DNA of 37,148 nt from an uncultured Bacteroidales bacterium (GTDB lineage Bacteria; Bacteroidota; Bacteroidia; Bacteroidales; UBA3824), in assembly GCA_905234655.1 (NCBI GenBank), contig CAJOJG010000032.1, positions 1 to 37,148 of the forward strand. Direction: 5' to 3'. This document shows, in pieces, positions 25,987 to 32,631 of the stretch. Below the pieces are notes generated by a model. It had not been told where the DNA came from. It did not search any database and saw nothing but the letters and a program-made list of their open reading frames with translations. The position numbers were made by a program, and so were the translations under genes. Numbering within the stretch: position 1 is the stretch's first letter; every line of letters begins with the position of its first letter.

Positions 25987-27612
25987 ATGACTTCGAAACA
26001 ATTCTTCAAATACCTCGTGGAGCCAGAGCAGCTCAACGACAGTTCGGTTGTGGAATTAGAGCAACTCATCAAGCAGTTCCCATTCTTCCAGACCGCCCAC
26101 CTGTTGTACCTAAAGTCGCTCAACAGGATTAACCCGAAACTTGTGAAGGAAAAACTTTCAAAGGAAGCGTTGTATATCTCCGACAGGTCTGTGCTTCATT
26201 CCCTGCTCGCCGCGTCCCAAAAGCCGGACGACAAACAGGAAAAGAAGTCCGAGGACAAGCCAGAGCCGAAAGTCGAGGTCAAGTCCGAAACAAAGCCCGA
26301 ACCCAAGACCGAGGCAAAGCCCGAACCCAAAGCGGAGGCGAAGCCCGAGCCGAAGTCGGACGCCAAGACAGAGACGACGACTGTCACAAAGACGACTGTG
26401 ACAACCGTCGAGACCAAGACAGAAAAGGCGGAGCAGCCTGCAAAGCCGAAAGTCGAAGTCAAGGAAATAAAGACCACCACGAAGAAAAAAGACGACAAAC
26501 CGTCCGACGATGCGCCCGTGAAGAAAAGCCTCTCTAACGAGGAGCGCAAGCAGAACCACGACAACCTTGTCAGCGACTTCTTCGACCTCAAGGACAAAGA
26601 GAAATACGAAACCGTGGCCACCAATGTAGCTGCCGACGGCTCGATAAGGTCTGTCGCCGCCGAACTCGCCGCAAAGAGCCAGATTGACCGTGGCACAGTC
26701 CTGCATGAGAAGTCGCAGCAGACTGTCGAGACTGTTGAGACAGTTGATCCAGTGGTATCTGCCACAGCTCCAGCCGACGCGCCGAAGGCCGATGAAGTCA
26801 CCGTTACGACAAAGACGACCACCACGACGACCACTGTCGAGACAAAGACCGAACCCGCACAAGATGCGCCGAAGGACGAAATCCTTGACAAAATCGCCAC
26901 CCTTCGCAAGGAGCGCGAGGAGGCCAACAAGAAACGCATCGAGGCAGAAGCCGAGGCAAAGAAGACATTAGCCGAGGCCGAGGCCGAGGCAAAGCGTGTC
27001 GCCGAAGAAGATGCAAAACGCGCCGCCGAAGCTGCCAAGCGCGCCGCCGAGGAAGAAGAAAAAGCAAAGAAAGCAAAAGCCGAGGCTGAAGAAAAAGCAA
27101 GGAAAGCCGCCGAGGAGACCACGACCGTCACGACGACAACCGTCACGACCACGACTGTCACCGAGACCGTCACGACGACACCTGCCGCAGATGCCACACC
27201 TGCCGCAGATGCCGCCGCAACGCCAGCCGCAGAGGAAAAACCGGCACAACCAGCCGAGGAGAAAGAGATGTCAGCGGCTGAAAGGCTCATGGCGCGTCTT
27301 AACAAGTACAAGGCGACCGAACCCGCCGAGCCTGCTAAAAACAAGGAGGACAGCCTGATTGACAAGTTCTTGCAGGAAGACCACCACCTCGACCGCGACC
27401 AGGAAGTGACCGTCGGCGACATGGGGAAGGACTCTGTCAAGCAGCCGGAGCTCTACTCGGAGAAGTTGGCCAAGTTGTACATCCAGCAGGGGCACTACGA
27501 CAAGGCCATCGCAAGTTATGAGAAATTAAATTTGAAATATCCAGAAAAAAGTGCTTACTTTGCAGCCCAAATCACGGAGATTCAGAAACTAAAGAACAAT
27601 CAACAAAAATAA
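25987..27612 (+). CDS. Low-complexity Lys/Glu/Thr-rich protein with C-terminal TPR
   Basis: The ATG at 25987 ([18 protein letters not shown]) is preferred to the TTG two codons upstream. The 541-residue protein has four parts: a conserved helical domain (1-80), a long KPEPK/TKTE repeat region (about 85-190), a Thr/Val-rich region with [12 protein letters not shown], a TolA-like alanine/glutamate/lysine coiled coil (about 310-380) and a second [11 protein letters not shown] block, then a conserved tail with [20 protein letters not shown], a TPR motif. There is no signal peptide. It sits between lptE and secG; its function is unknown, but TPR and coiled-coil parts suggest a scaffold. The repetitive middle is likely to vary in length between strains. 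Confidence 0.8.
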   Translation: MTSKQFFKYLVEPEQLNDSSVVELEQLIKQFPFFQTAHLLYLKSLNRINPKLVKEKLSKEALYISDRSVLHSLLAASQKPDDKQEKKSEDKPEPKVEVKSETKPEPKTEAKPEPKAEAKPEPKSDAKTETTTVTKTTVTTVETKTEKAEQPAKPKVEVKEIKTTTKKKDDKPSDDAPVKKSLSNEERKQNHDNLVSDFFDLKDKEKYETVATNVAADGSIRSVAAELAAKSQIDRGTVLHEKSQQTVETVETVDPVVSATAPADAPKADEVTVTTKTTTTTTTVETKTEPAQDAPKDEILDKIATLRKEREEANKKRIEAEAEAKKTLAEAEAEAKRVAEEDAKRAAEAAKRAAEEEEKAKKAKAEAEEKARKAAEETTTVTTTTVTTTTVTETVTTTPAADATPAADAAATPAAEEKPAQPAEEKEMSAAERLMARLNKYKATEPAEPAKNKEDSLIDKFLQEDHHLDRDQEVTVGDMGKDSVKQPELYSEKLAKLYIQQGHYDKAIASYEKLNLKYPEKSAYFAAQITEIQKLKNNQQK

Positions 27613-27617
27613 CAAAA

Positions 27618-27962
27618 ATGTATTCAGTATTAATCGCACTAATCGTAATCGCAGCAGTACTTTTGGTACTCATCGTACTCGTACAAAACTCTAAGGGCGG
27701 CGGTCTGGCTTCCAACCTGAGCGCAGGAACCCAGTTCGGCGGCGTTGCCGAGCAGAAAAGCAAACTTGAGAACTACACGTGGGGACTGATTATTTTCATC
27801 GCCGTGCTCAGCATCGTCGCAAGCGTGTCCAACGGCACTAAGAGCGAGGCACAGCATGAGTCGGGCGTCCGTGACCTTATGACCAACCAGAGCGGCATAC
27901 CCACAATCCCCTCCGCATCTCCTGCTACACAGGCGGCTCCTTCCATGCAGCCTGCCGAGTAG
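27618..27962 (+). CDS. secG: Preprotein translocase subunit SecG
   Basis: This 114-residue protein has a first membrane segment (residues 2-22), the conserved QNSKGGGLASNLS loop (23-35) including a GTQFGG motif, a second membrane segment (about 54-75) and a Pro/Ala/Ser-rich tail. SecG assists SecYE in protein export across the inner membrane. It begins 5 bases after the TPR gene stop, so it is in the same operon. The tail is longer than in E. coli SecG, as usual in Bacteroidota. It converges with the minus-strand gene at 27979, only 16 bases away, and no terminator is seen between them. Confidence 0.93.
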   Translation: MYSVLIALIVIAAVLLVLIVLVQNSKGGGLASNLSAGTQFGGVAEQKSKLENYTWGLIIFIAVLSIVASVSNGTKSEAQHESGVRDLMTNQSGIPTIPSASPATQAAPSMQPAE

Positions 27963-27978
27963 GGCGAAGACGTGTGGC

Positions 27979-29250
27979 TTATCCGGCGGTTATGTTAGTC
28001 ACCGCGTTGCAGATGATGTCCACGGCGGACTCGACACCGATTTTCGCGGAGTTTATCACGAGGTCGTAGTGTGACGGGTCTTGCCACTTTTCACCAGTAT
28101 AATGGGCGTAATGCCGCTCGCGGGCGTTGTTTTTAAGACGGATGACCTCGCGGGCTTGGCTTTCGCTTAGATTGTCCTTGTTGCGGATGAGTGTCACGGC
28201 GTATTCCTCGTCGCTGCGGACGAAAATATTAAGGCAATATGGCCTTCCGCGTAAGATATAATCGGCACAACGGCCTATGATGACGCACGATTCTTTCGCT
28301 GCGTCTTTTATTATTTGAGACTGTGCCGCGAAGACTGCGCCGTCGCGCCCGAGGCTGCGTATGGAGATGTCCTGGTCGGAGCGGATGGCTTTTTTTTTGT
28401 CGATTCCGAGTTTTTGGGCGGTCTCGGTGATTATCTCCTTGTCATAGAAGTTGATTCCGAGCCGTTGTGCGACTTTATAGCCGATGTCGCGTCCGCCGCT
28501 GCCGTGCATTCGCGCGATGGTTATCACGAGCGGGAATGTGGCCTGCGAGAACGAGCCGCCGGCTGTGGAGTCGCGTGCGCTGAGGTCGGACGATGAGTTT
28601 TCGAAGGTTTGCTTGGCATTGGACAGCCATACGTGAGCCTGTGTGAATAAAAGCAGCGTCAGCAGTGTGCCTATGCCTATGAGATCCCATCTGAATGTCC
28701 CGAAATAGAATAGGCAGAATATCAGTCCTGTGGCTATGAGCGCGATGTTAAAGACGAGGGCGACCGTCGTATGGGTGGTTTGAAGGGTTTTTGCAAAGGC
28801 GTATACGAGCCACTGTTCGGAGGATTTTCCCTTGACGTAGTTTTGGAGTATGAGGCCTGCGTAGACCAGTGATGCACCGACGATGAGCAGCACGGCTTTC
28901 ACTACGTATCCGCCGAGCGTGTCGCCGACTTGCAGCGACTGCGTAAGGCGCATGGCGAGGTCGAGCAACATTCCCAAGACGACCGTGCCAGGTATTTGCC
29001 AAAGGCTGCGCCGTGGAAATTTTGAGCGCAGGAGTATCGCCTGTATCGCCAGGAATACAAGGTGCATGATTATTGTCAGGACGCCGACCGAGAGTTCCTG
29101 GCCAGGTATGCAGCTGAGGACGTATGCCGGGCATAGTGCCGGTATGCTGCCGAGGTTGGCCCTCATGCAAAGGACTGCGCCCGTGGCGTATGACGCGATG
29201 GCCGCCGCAAAAATCAGTTGTCTTTTAATTCCTGTAAAGTTCATTTGCAC
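27979..29250 (-). CDS. YczE-like membrane domain fused to cytidylate kinase-like domain
   Basis: The first 220 residues form about five or six membrane segments of the YczE/YitT type (start MNFTGIKRQLIFAAAIASYATG, motif CMRANLGSIPALCPAYVLS). A linker rich in Ser leads to a C-terminal domain (about 240-423) beginning LVITIARMHGSGGRDIGYKVA, then FYDKEIITETA, CVIIGRCADYILRG and NNARERHYAHYTGEKW, all features of the cytidylate kinase-like family (Cytidylate_kin2), which uses GSGGRDIG where classical kinases have GxxGxGK. The start could be the first Met or the third codon. It has a candidate promoter at 29289-29317 and overlaps no neighbour. Substrates of both halves are unknown; membrane-attached nucleotide phosphorylation is inferred. 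Confidence 0.82.
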   Translation of the reverse strand: MQMNFTGIKRQLIFAAAIASYATGAVLCMRANLGSIPALCPAYVLSCIPGQELSVGVLTIIMHLVFLAIQAILLRSKFPRRSLWQIPGTVVLGMLLDLAMRLTQSLQVGDTLGGYVVKAVLLIVGASLVYAGLILQNYVKGKSSEQWLVYAFAKTLQTTHTTVALVFNIALIATGLIFCLFYFGTFRWDLIGIGTLLTLLLFTQAHVWLSNAKQTFENSSSDLSARDSTAGGSFSQATFPLVITIARMHGSGGRDIGYKVAQRLGINFYDKEIITETAQKLGIDKKKAIRSDQDISIRSLGRDGAVFAAQSQIIKDAAKESCVIIGRCADYILRGRPYCLNIFVRSDEEYAVTLIRNKDNLSESQAREVIRLKNNARERHYAHYTGEKWQDPSHYDLVINSAKIGVESAVDIICNAVTNITAG

Positions 29251-29288
29251 CTCTGTTTATGTTTTTTGTCGCTTAGCGAGAAATCTTA

Positions 29289-29317
29289 CAAATTTATTTC
29301 GAGTCGACCAAATCCAA
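29289..29317 (-). promoter_or_regulatory. Promoter of the membrane-kinase fusion gene
   Basis: On the minus strand TTGG (29317-29314) and TAAATTTG (29296-29289) fit the Bacteroides -33/-7 pattern with a 17-base spacer; the second is an exact TAnnTTTG. The ATG at 29250 lies 38 bases downstream. Confidence 0.5.
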
Positions 29318-29324
29318 TATTTTC

Positions 29325-30413
29325 TTAGTTTGATGTTGTGAAGAGCAGCTTGGTCTGTGGGTTCGTGAACGTGATGTTGAAGATTTTGTCGTGGTCGGTG
29401 TAGTAGCGGAACGTAAGCGGCTCTGCCGGCTCAAAATCCGGGGTCAAGACGATGTCCGTGTAGTACATGGTCTCGTTCGAAATGGCTACTCCGACGCATT
29501 TTGTGCTCATCGTCGACTTGCCGATGCGCTGCTCGTCTGGCGAGGTGGTAATCATAGGCTGCTGGTTCTTGAAGATGCAGCAGTATGTATGTTCCGCGTC
29601 GAATGACGAGCTACAGCCGACAAGCATGTGCTTGTTGCCGACGGCTAACAACTTGGGGACGGCGTGCATCTCCTTGTCGGCGTTGCGGTAGTACTCGTTG
29701 CGCATGATTGCGGAGTTGTCCAGGTAGAGCGTGTCGTCGCATAGCGTGTACACTCCACGGAGCGATACCTGTATGTCCTTGCATTTTCCAGGGATGGAGA
29801 ACATGCGGTTTTTGTCCTTGAAGATTTCGACGGAGCTCCCGTGCTGCATCGCGGTGTAGATAGTCTGTCCGAATACGGAGATGTCCACGGGCTTAGTGTC
29901 CTGTTTCTTGGCGAGATCCATGACCCTCAGCCCATCGCGGTATATGGTGTATACGTTGTCGCCGAGCAGTCCGAGGACGTAGAAGTGCCCTTCGTCCATG
30001 TCGAAGGCAACGGCTTTGAGCGATGGGTCGAAGGTCATCGCCTTTCGTCCGTTTTTGTAGATTTCCGGCGGTATTGGCTGCGGGGCTGCCGAGTCTTGGG
30101 TCTGTCCTTCCGATATGAGGATGAAGCAGTCGTTTTTGTATGATTTGAGGTCGATGACTCTGCGGCTGTTTTCGATGGGGAAGTTAGCCAACCTTTCGCT
30201 GTTCCTGTATACGTGGTACGAGTCGTCGCCCTCGAACAGCGAGAATACCGGGTTGTGGTGTTCCGGCTCGGGTTCCGGCTCTGTGTTCGTGCGTTCGACG
30301 GGCGTACTGCCGCCGCCACACGATATGGCGAGTGTGGCGGCGAGTATCAACGCCGTTTGGGTTATTGTGCTTATTTTCATTTTTCTTTGCATAATTGGTT
30401 CAGTGTCGGTCAT
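29325..30413 (-). CDS. Predicted lipoprotein with propeller-like repeats
   Basis: The start codon at 30413 overlaps the barstar stop as ATGA. Eight and twelve residues in, further Met codons (30392, 30380) give shorter n-regions; each form reaches Cys32 of the longest one, in LILAATLAISC, so a lipoprotein signal is likely. The mature part begins GGGSTPVERTNTEPEPEPEH and then shows repeated beta-type motifs (YHVYRNSERLAN, NVYTIYRDGLRVMD, SVEIFKDKNRMFS, TYCCIFKNQQPM) spaced roughly 60-90 residues apart, as in a beta-propeller of the type containing x-I/V-Y/F-K/R-N/D-G motifs. I cannot name the family. It is the last gene of the barnase/barstar operon, and its coupling suggests a linked job. Confidence 0.7.
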   Translation of the reverse strand: MTDTEPIMQRKMKISTITQTALILAATLAISCGGGSTPVERTNTEPEPEPEHHNPVFSLFEGDDSYHVYRNSERLANFPIENSRRVIDLKSYKNDCFILISEGQTQDSAAPQPIPPEIYKNGRKAMTFDPSLKAVAFDMDEGHFYVLGLLGDNVYTIYRDGLRVMDLAKKQDTKPVDISVFGQTIYTAMQHGSSVEIFKDKNRMFSIPGKCKDIQVSLRGVYTLCDDTLYLDNSAIMRNEYYRNADKEMHAVPKLLAVGNKHMLVGCSSSFDAEHTYCCIFKNQQPMITTSPDEQRIGKSTMSTKCVGVAISNETMYYTDIVLTPDFEPAEPLTFRYYTDHDKIFNITFTNPQTKLLFTTSN

Positions 30414-30664
30414 GACAGTATTTTAAGCCGTTCATTAGCCGATGCGGCGTCGGTGGCGACGGCGAGCATGGCATTGTGGAGCGGGTTCGAGGGGTTGAGG
30501 TTTGCGAGTTTGATTTGGGTCGGGAGTGTGATTGAAGTCAGGCAGTCGTACAGCGCGTCGAGGTTTGCGCCGTAGTGGTCCGGGAATTTCAGCATCGATT
30601 TCCAGTATGCGTGGAGTTCTTCGGGTGTGTTCTTGCCTTCAAAGTTAAGGATGTATGTGTTCAT
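30410..30664 (-). CDS. Barstar-family ribonuclease inhibitor
   Basis: This 84-residue cytoplasmic protein has the barstar core HYGANLDALYDCLT (residues 30-43), aligning with YYGENLDALWDCLT of Bacillus barstar. The two acidic residues that contact barnase, Asp35 and Asp39 of barstar, correspond to Asp36 and Asp40 here; Trp38 is Tyr39. The C-terminal helix/strand ends LKILS, as in the family end IILS. Barstar blocks the active site of barnase. It lies directly after the barnase-type gene (30-base gap), so it is very likely its inhibitor, and it overlaps the propeller lipoprotein gene. There is no signal peptide, so the protection is cytoplasmic. Confidence 0.92.
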   Translation of the reverse strand: MNTYILNFEGKNTPEELHAYWKSMLKFPDHYGANLDALYDCLTSITLPTQIKLANLNPSNPLHNAMLAVATDAASANERLKILS

Positions 30665-30694
30665 AATCAGGTGTTGTGTTGATATTTTTGTTTG

Positions 30695-31237
30695 TTAATA
30701 TAACTGTTGGAATGTCTTGTAGTGGTCGTCGGTGTAGAATATCAGCCCGTCGTCGCTGTATATTATACGTTTTGCATTCCGCCGGCCGCCTCCGTAGTCT
30801 ATGTCACATTCGTAGTATTTGCGTTTTTTGGCTTTCGGGAGCTGTCCTTCGTAGTTTCCGAACCTGTCGCCGCCGATGCTCTTTCCGGGGGCGACTTTGC
30901 GGAGGTTCCCGGCGGTGTTGTCCCAGCCGAGGCGTTGGGCTTCGTTCTTCGTTATGTAGTTGGACGGCAGGTGTCCGTATGTGTGGATGTATAGCGCGAC
31001 TTTGTCTTTGTCGGTGTACGTGCCGTTTTCTTTGACTTTGGGTTTCTTGGACGTTTCGGCGGCGTCCGCTGTCGTCTCGGTTTCCTGGACGTTCTGGAGG
31101 AGCGGCGTTATTTTTCGCGGCTCGGGCGTCTGGTTTTCTGTCGCGGCCGGTTGGGGTGGGGGTGTCGTGGGCTGCAGGCATGAGCCGATGCCCAAAGCCA
31201 CAAGAGCCGCAAATAGGTATTGCAATATTTTTTTCAT
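30695..31237 (-). CDS. Barnase-type ribonuclease with lipoprotein signal
   Basis: The N-terminus MKKILQYLFAALVALGIGSC is a lipoprotein signal with lipidation at Cys20, followed by a Pro/Thr/Glu-rich linker (21-75). The C-terminal 105 residues match Bacillus barnase closely: KLPDNYITKSEAQ is represented by HLPSNYITKNEAQRLGW, then VAPGKSIGGDRFGNYEGQLP, YYECDIDYGGGRRNAKRIIYS and TDDHYKTFQ. All catalytic residues are kept: Glu73 as Glu143, Arg83 as Arg153, Arg87 as Arg157, His102 as His172 and Lys27 as Lys97. It should cleave RNA with guanine preference. The lipid anchor puts it in the envelope, so it may be a toxin, a defence factor or a nutrient nuclease. It precedes barstar. Confidence 0.93.
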   Translation of the reverse strand: MKKILQYLFAALVALGIGSCLQPTTPPPQPAATENQTPEPRKITPLLQNVQETETTADAAETSKKPKVKENGTYTDKDKVALYIHTYGHLPSNYITKNEAQRLGWDNTAGNLRKVAPGKSIGGDRFGNYEGQLPKAKKRKYYECDIDYGGGRRNAKRIIYSDDGLIFYTDDHYKTFQQLY

Positions 31238-31270
31238 GTCCGTTTCCTTTTTTTTGGTTATGCGGGTAGG

Positions 31271-31783
31271 TCAGTCTGTCGGTGGCAGCTGGCGCAGGTA
31301 GATTATGCTTCTGTGGAGGACGATTATTTGGATTACATCTTCTTTCTTGAGGTCTTCTATCGCGTCGGCTATTGTGGTGCGTCTCATGGCCGGTTGTTCG
31401 CTGGTAGAGGTCGTGTCGCTGTCGTCTATCATCAGTATGAGCGCGTCCTCGGCGAGTGGCAGGGTCTCGAGCGTCACTTCCTGGTTGACGACGACGTTGA
31501 CGTTGTTGCCATACCGTTTGTGGCGTTTGGCGTAGTCGGCGGCTTCTTCGCCCGATAGCATCTTCACGCGGTCGAATGTTATCATGTGTTGTCCGTCGCA
31601 CAATGCGTTCCTCTTGTATGTCGCCAATGTGGTGTCCGGCGTGTTCCTCCTCATGGTCACGGAGTCGGCGTGTATAGAGTCGCGGATACGCTGTTTGCGT
31701 CTTTCTTCGGCTTCGTCGTACCTTGTGTTGAAGCACGAAGTAAGCGCGAGAGCCGCCCATAGCAGGTAAAAGATGTATTTCAT
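31271..31783 (-). CDS. Small lipoprotein, first gene of the barnase operon
   Basis: This 170-residue protein starts MKYIFYLLWAALALTSC, a lipoprotein signal with Cys17, then a charged segment DEAEERRKQRIRDSIHADS that should be helical. The middle includes GQHMITFDRVKMLSGEEAAD and NNVNVVVNQEVTLETL, the end IADAIEDLKKEDVIQIIVLH and RSIIYLRQLPPTD. I do not recognise the family and would not guess an activity. It lies 33 bases before the barnase gene on the same strand and downstream of the ferredoxin terminator, so it is the likely leader gene of the unit. Its mature part, like barnase, would be outside the cytoplasm. Confidence 0.65.
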   Translation of the reverse strand: MKYIFYLLWAALALTSCFNTRYDEAEERRKQRIRDSIHADSVTMRRNTPDTTLATYKRNALCDGQHMITFDRVKMLSGEEAADYAKRHKRYGNNVNVVVNQEVTLETLPLAEDALILMIDDSDTTSTSEQPAMRRTTIADAIEDLKKEDVIQIIVLHRSIIYLRQLPPTD

Positions 31784-31811
31784 TTTTGTTAGTTTTTTTT
31801 AGTGTTTTTAT

Positions 31812-31846
31812 CAAAAAGGCGGTCCCGAGTTGTGTCAGGACCGCCT
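31812..31846 (-). terminator. Rho-independent terminator after the ferredoxin gene
   Basis: On the minus strand AGGCGGTCC (31846-31838) pairs with GGACCGCCT (31825-31817) around a twelve-base loop, followed by a T-run. It lies 30 bases after the ferredoxin stop and separates that gene from the barnase operon. Confidence 0.85.
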
Positions 31847-31876
31847 CTTCTTCTTCCGGAAAATAATCCGAAGTTA

Positions 31877-32050
31877 TTAGTTGCCGGGCGAGATTGCGCC
31901 ACAGGGGCAAGCGTCGGCGCATGCGCCGCACTCTACGCACTTGTCGGGGTCGATGCTGTATACATCGCCTTCCATGATGGCCTCCTGGGGACATTCGTCC
32001 TTGCATGTGCCACATGCCTGGCAGTCTGTTTTGCTGATTACGTATGCCAT
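31877..32050 (-). CDS. 2[4Fe-4S] ferredoxin
   Basis: This 57-residue protein reads MAYVISKTDCQACGTCKDEC at its start and has two clusters of the type C-x2-C-x2-C-x3-CP: Cys10, 13, 16, 20 and Cys38, 41, 44, 48. The central section is short, as in clostridial-type low-potential ferredoxins, and the C-terminus is CPCGAISPGN. It carries electrons in the cytoplasm, for example with pyruvate:ferredoxin oxidoreductase or hydrogenase. The gene stands alone between the promoter at 32115-32144 and a terminator at 31812-31846. Confidence 0.93.
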   Translation of the reverse strand: MAYVISKTDCQACGTCKDECPQEAIMEGDVYSIDPDKCVECGACADACPCGAISPGN

Positions 32051-32114
32051 AGTAATAAAATTTTAAATTGATTGTTTGTTGAAATAAAAAATTGTCTGTT
32101 TGCTTTTAGCACTG

Positions 32115-32144
32115 CAAATATAGTAACAAATATCGAACTCCAAG
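32115..32144 (-). promoter_or_regulatory. Promoter of the ferredoxin gene
   Basis: The minus strand has TATATTTG (32122-32115), an exact TAnnTTTG, and CTTG (32144-32141) as a -33 element with an 18-base spacer. The ATG at 32050 lies 65 bases downstream. Confidence 0.5.
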
Positions 32145-32274
32145 CATATTTTTAATTTTTTTATCAATTTTTTTTCGCCGGATGGCTTGTAGGTCTTGGT
32201 TTGATTGTGTTTTTTGTTTTACTTTGCTATCCGAAACGTATTACTTTTTAACACACACAATATTGCAAATATTA

Positions 32275-32631
32275 ATGAGAGGCTTTATATATATGGTTGC
32301 CCTTGTCGCCGTGCTTGTCGGCATGGCCGCCTGCACTACGCCGTTGAACCTCATCGCCCAGCACCCCAACTTTTTCGATGGCAAGAAGGTCACGGTGAAG
32401 GGCAAGGTCATCAACGCTTTGCACCTCGACGACTTGAGTTTTTTCACTATCAAGAGTGGCGGTAACAAGCTTAATGTCATCACAAACGACTTCCTGCCGG
32501 TCTTGGGCGACAATGTCAAGGTGCATGGGACTGTAATTCCGAAGTTCTATTACCAGCGGGACACAATCTTGGTCATCCGTGAGAATGTAAAGCCGAAGGA
32601 GACTCCGGCGTTCAATAAAGTTGTCAGATGA
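32275..32631 (+). CDS. Small lipoprotein with OB-fold-like domain
   Basis: The start at 32275 gives MRGFIYMVALVAVLVGMAAC, a lipoprotein signal with Cys20; the upstream extension has no sense as a signal. The mature 98 residues, such as GKKVTVKGKVINALHLDDLS and FFTIKSGGNKLNVITNDF, then VLGDNVKVHGTVIPKFYYQR, show the strand pattern of an OB-fold (VxVxGxV, FxI, GDxVxVxGTV). Family and ligand are unknown. The stop overlaps the next gene start as ATGA, so it is coupled to the VWA-FHA protein. It probably acts in the periplasm or at the outer membrane. Confidence 0.65.
   Translation: MRGFIYMVALVAVLVGMAACTTPLNLIAQHPNFFDGKKVTVKGKVINALHLDDLSFFTIKSGGNKLNVITNDFLPVLGDNVKVHGTVIPKFYYQRDTILVIRENVKPKETPAFNKVVR

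Noticed and set aside
26196..27440. Long minus-strand open frame (414 codons) opposite the TPR protein
   Set aside because: Antisense reading of the repetitive Thr/Val/Lys gene; gives a Ser/Ala/Val-rich sequence without domains.
30804..32015. 403-codon minus-strand frame running across the ferredoxin, lipoprotein and barnase genes
   Set aside because: Arg/His/Pro-rich out-of-frame reading of three well-supported genes and crossing a terminator.
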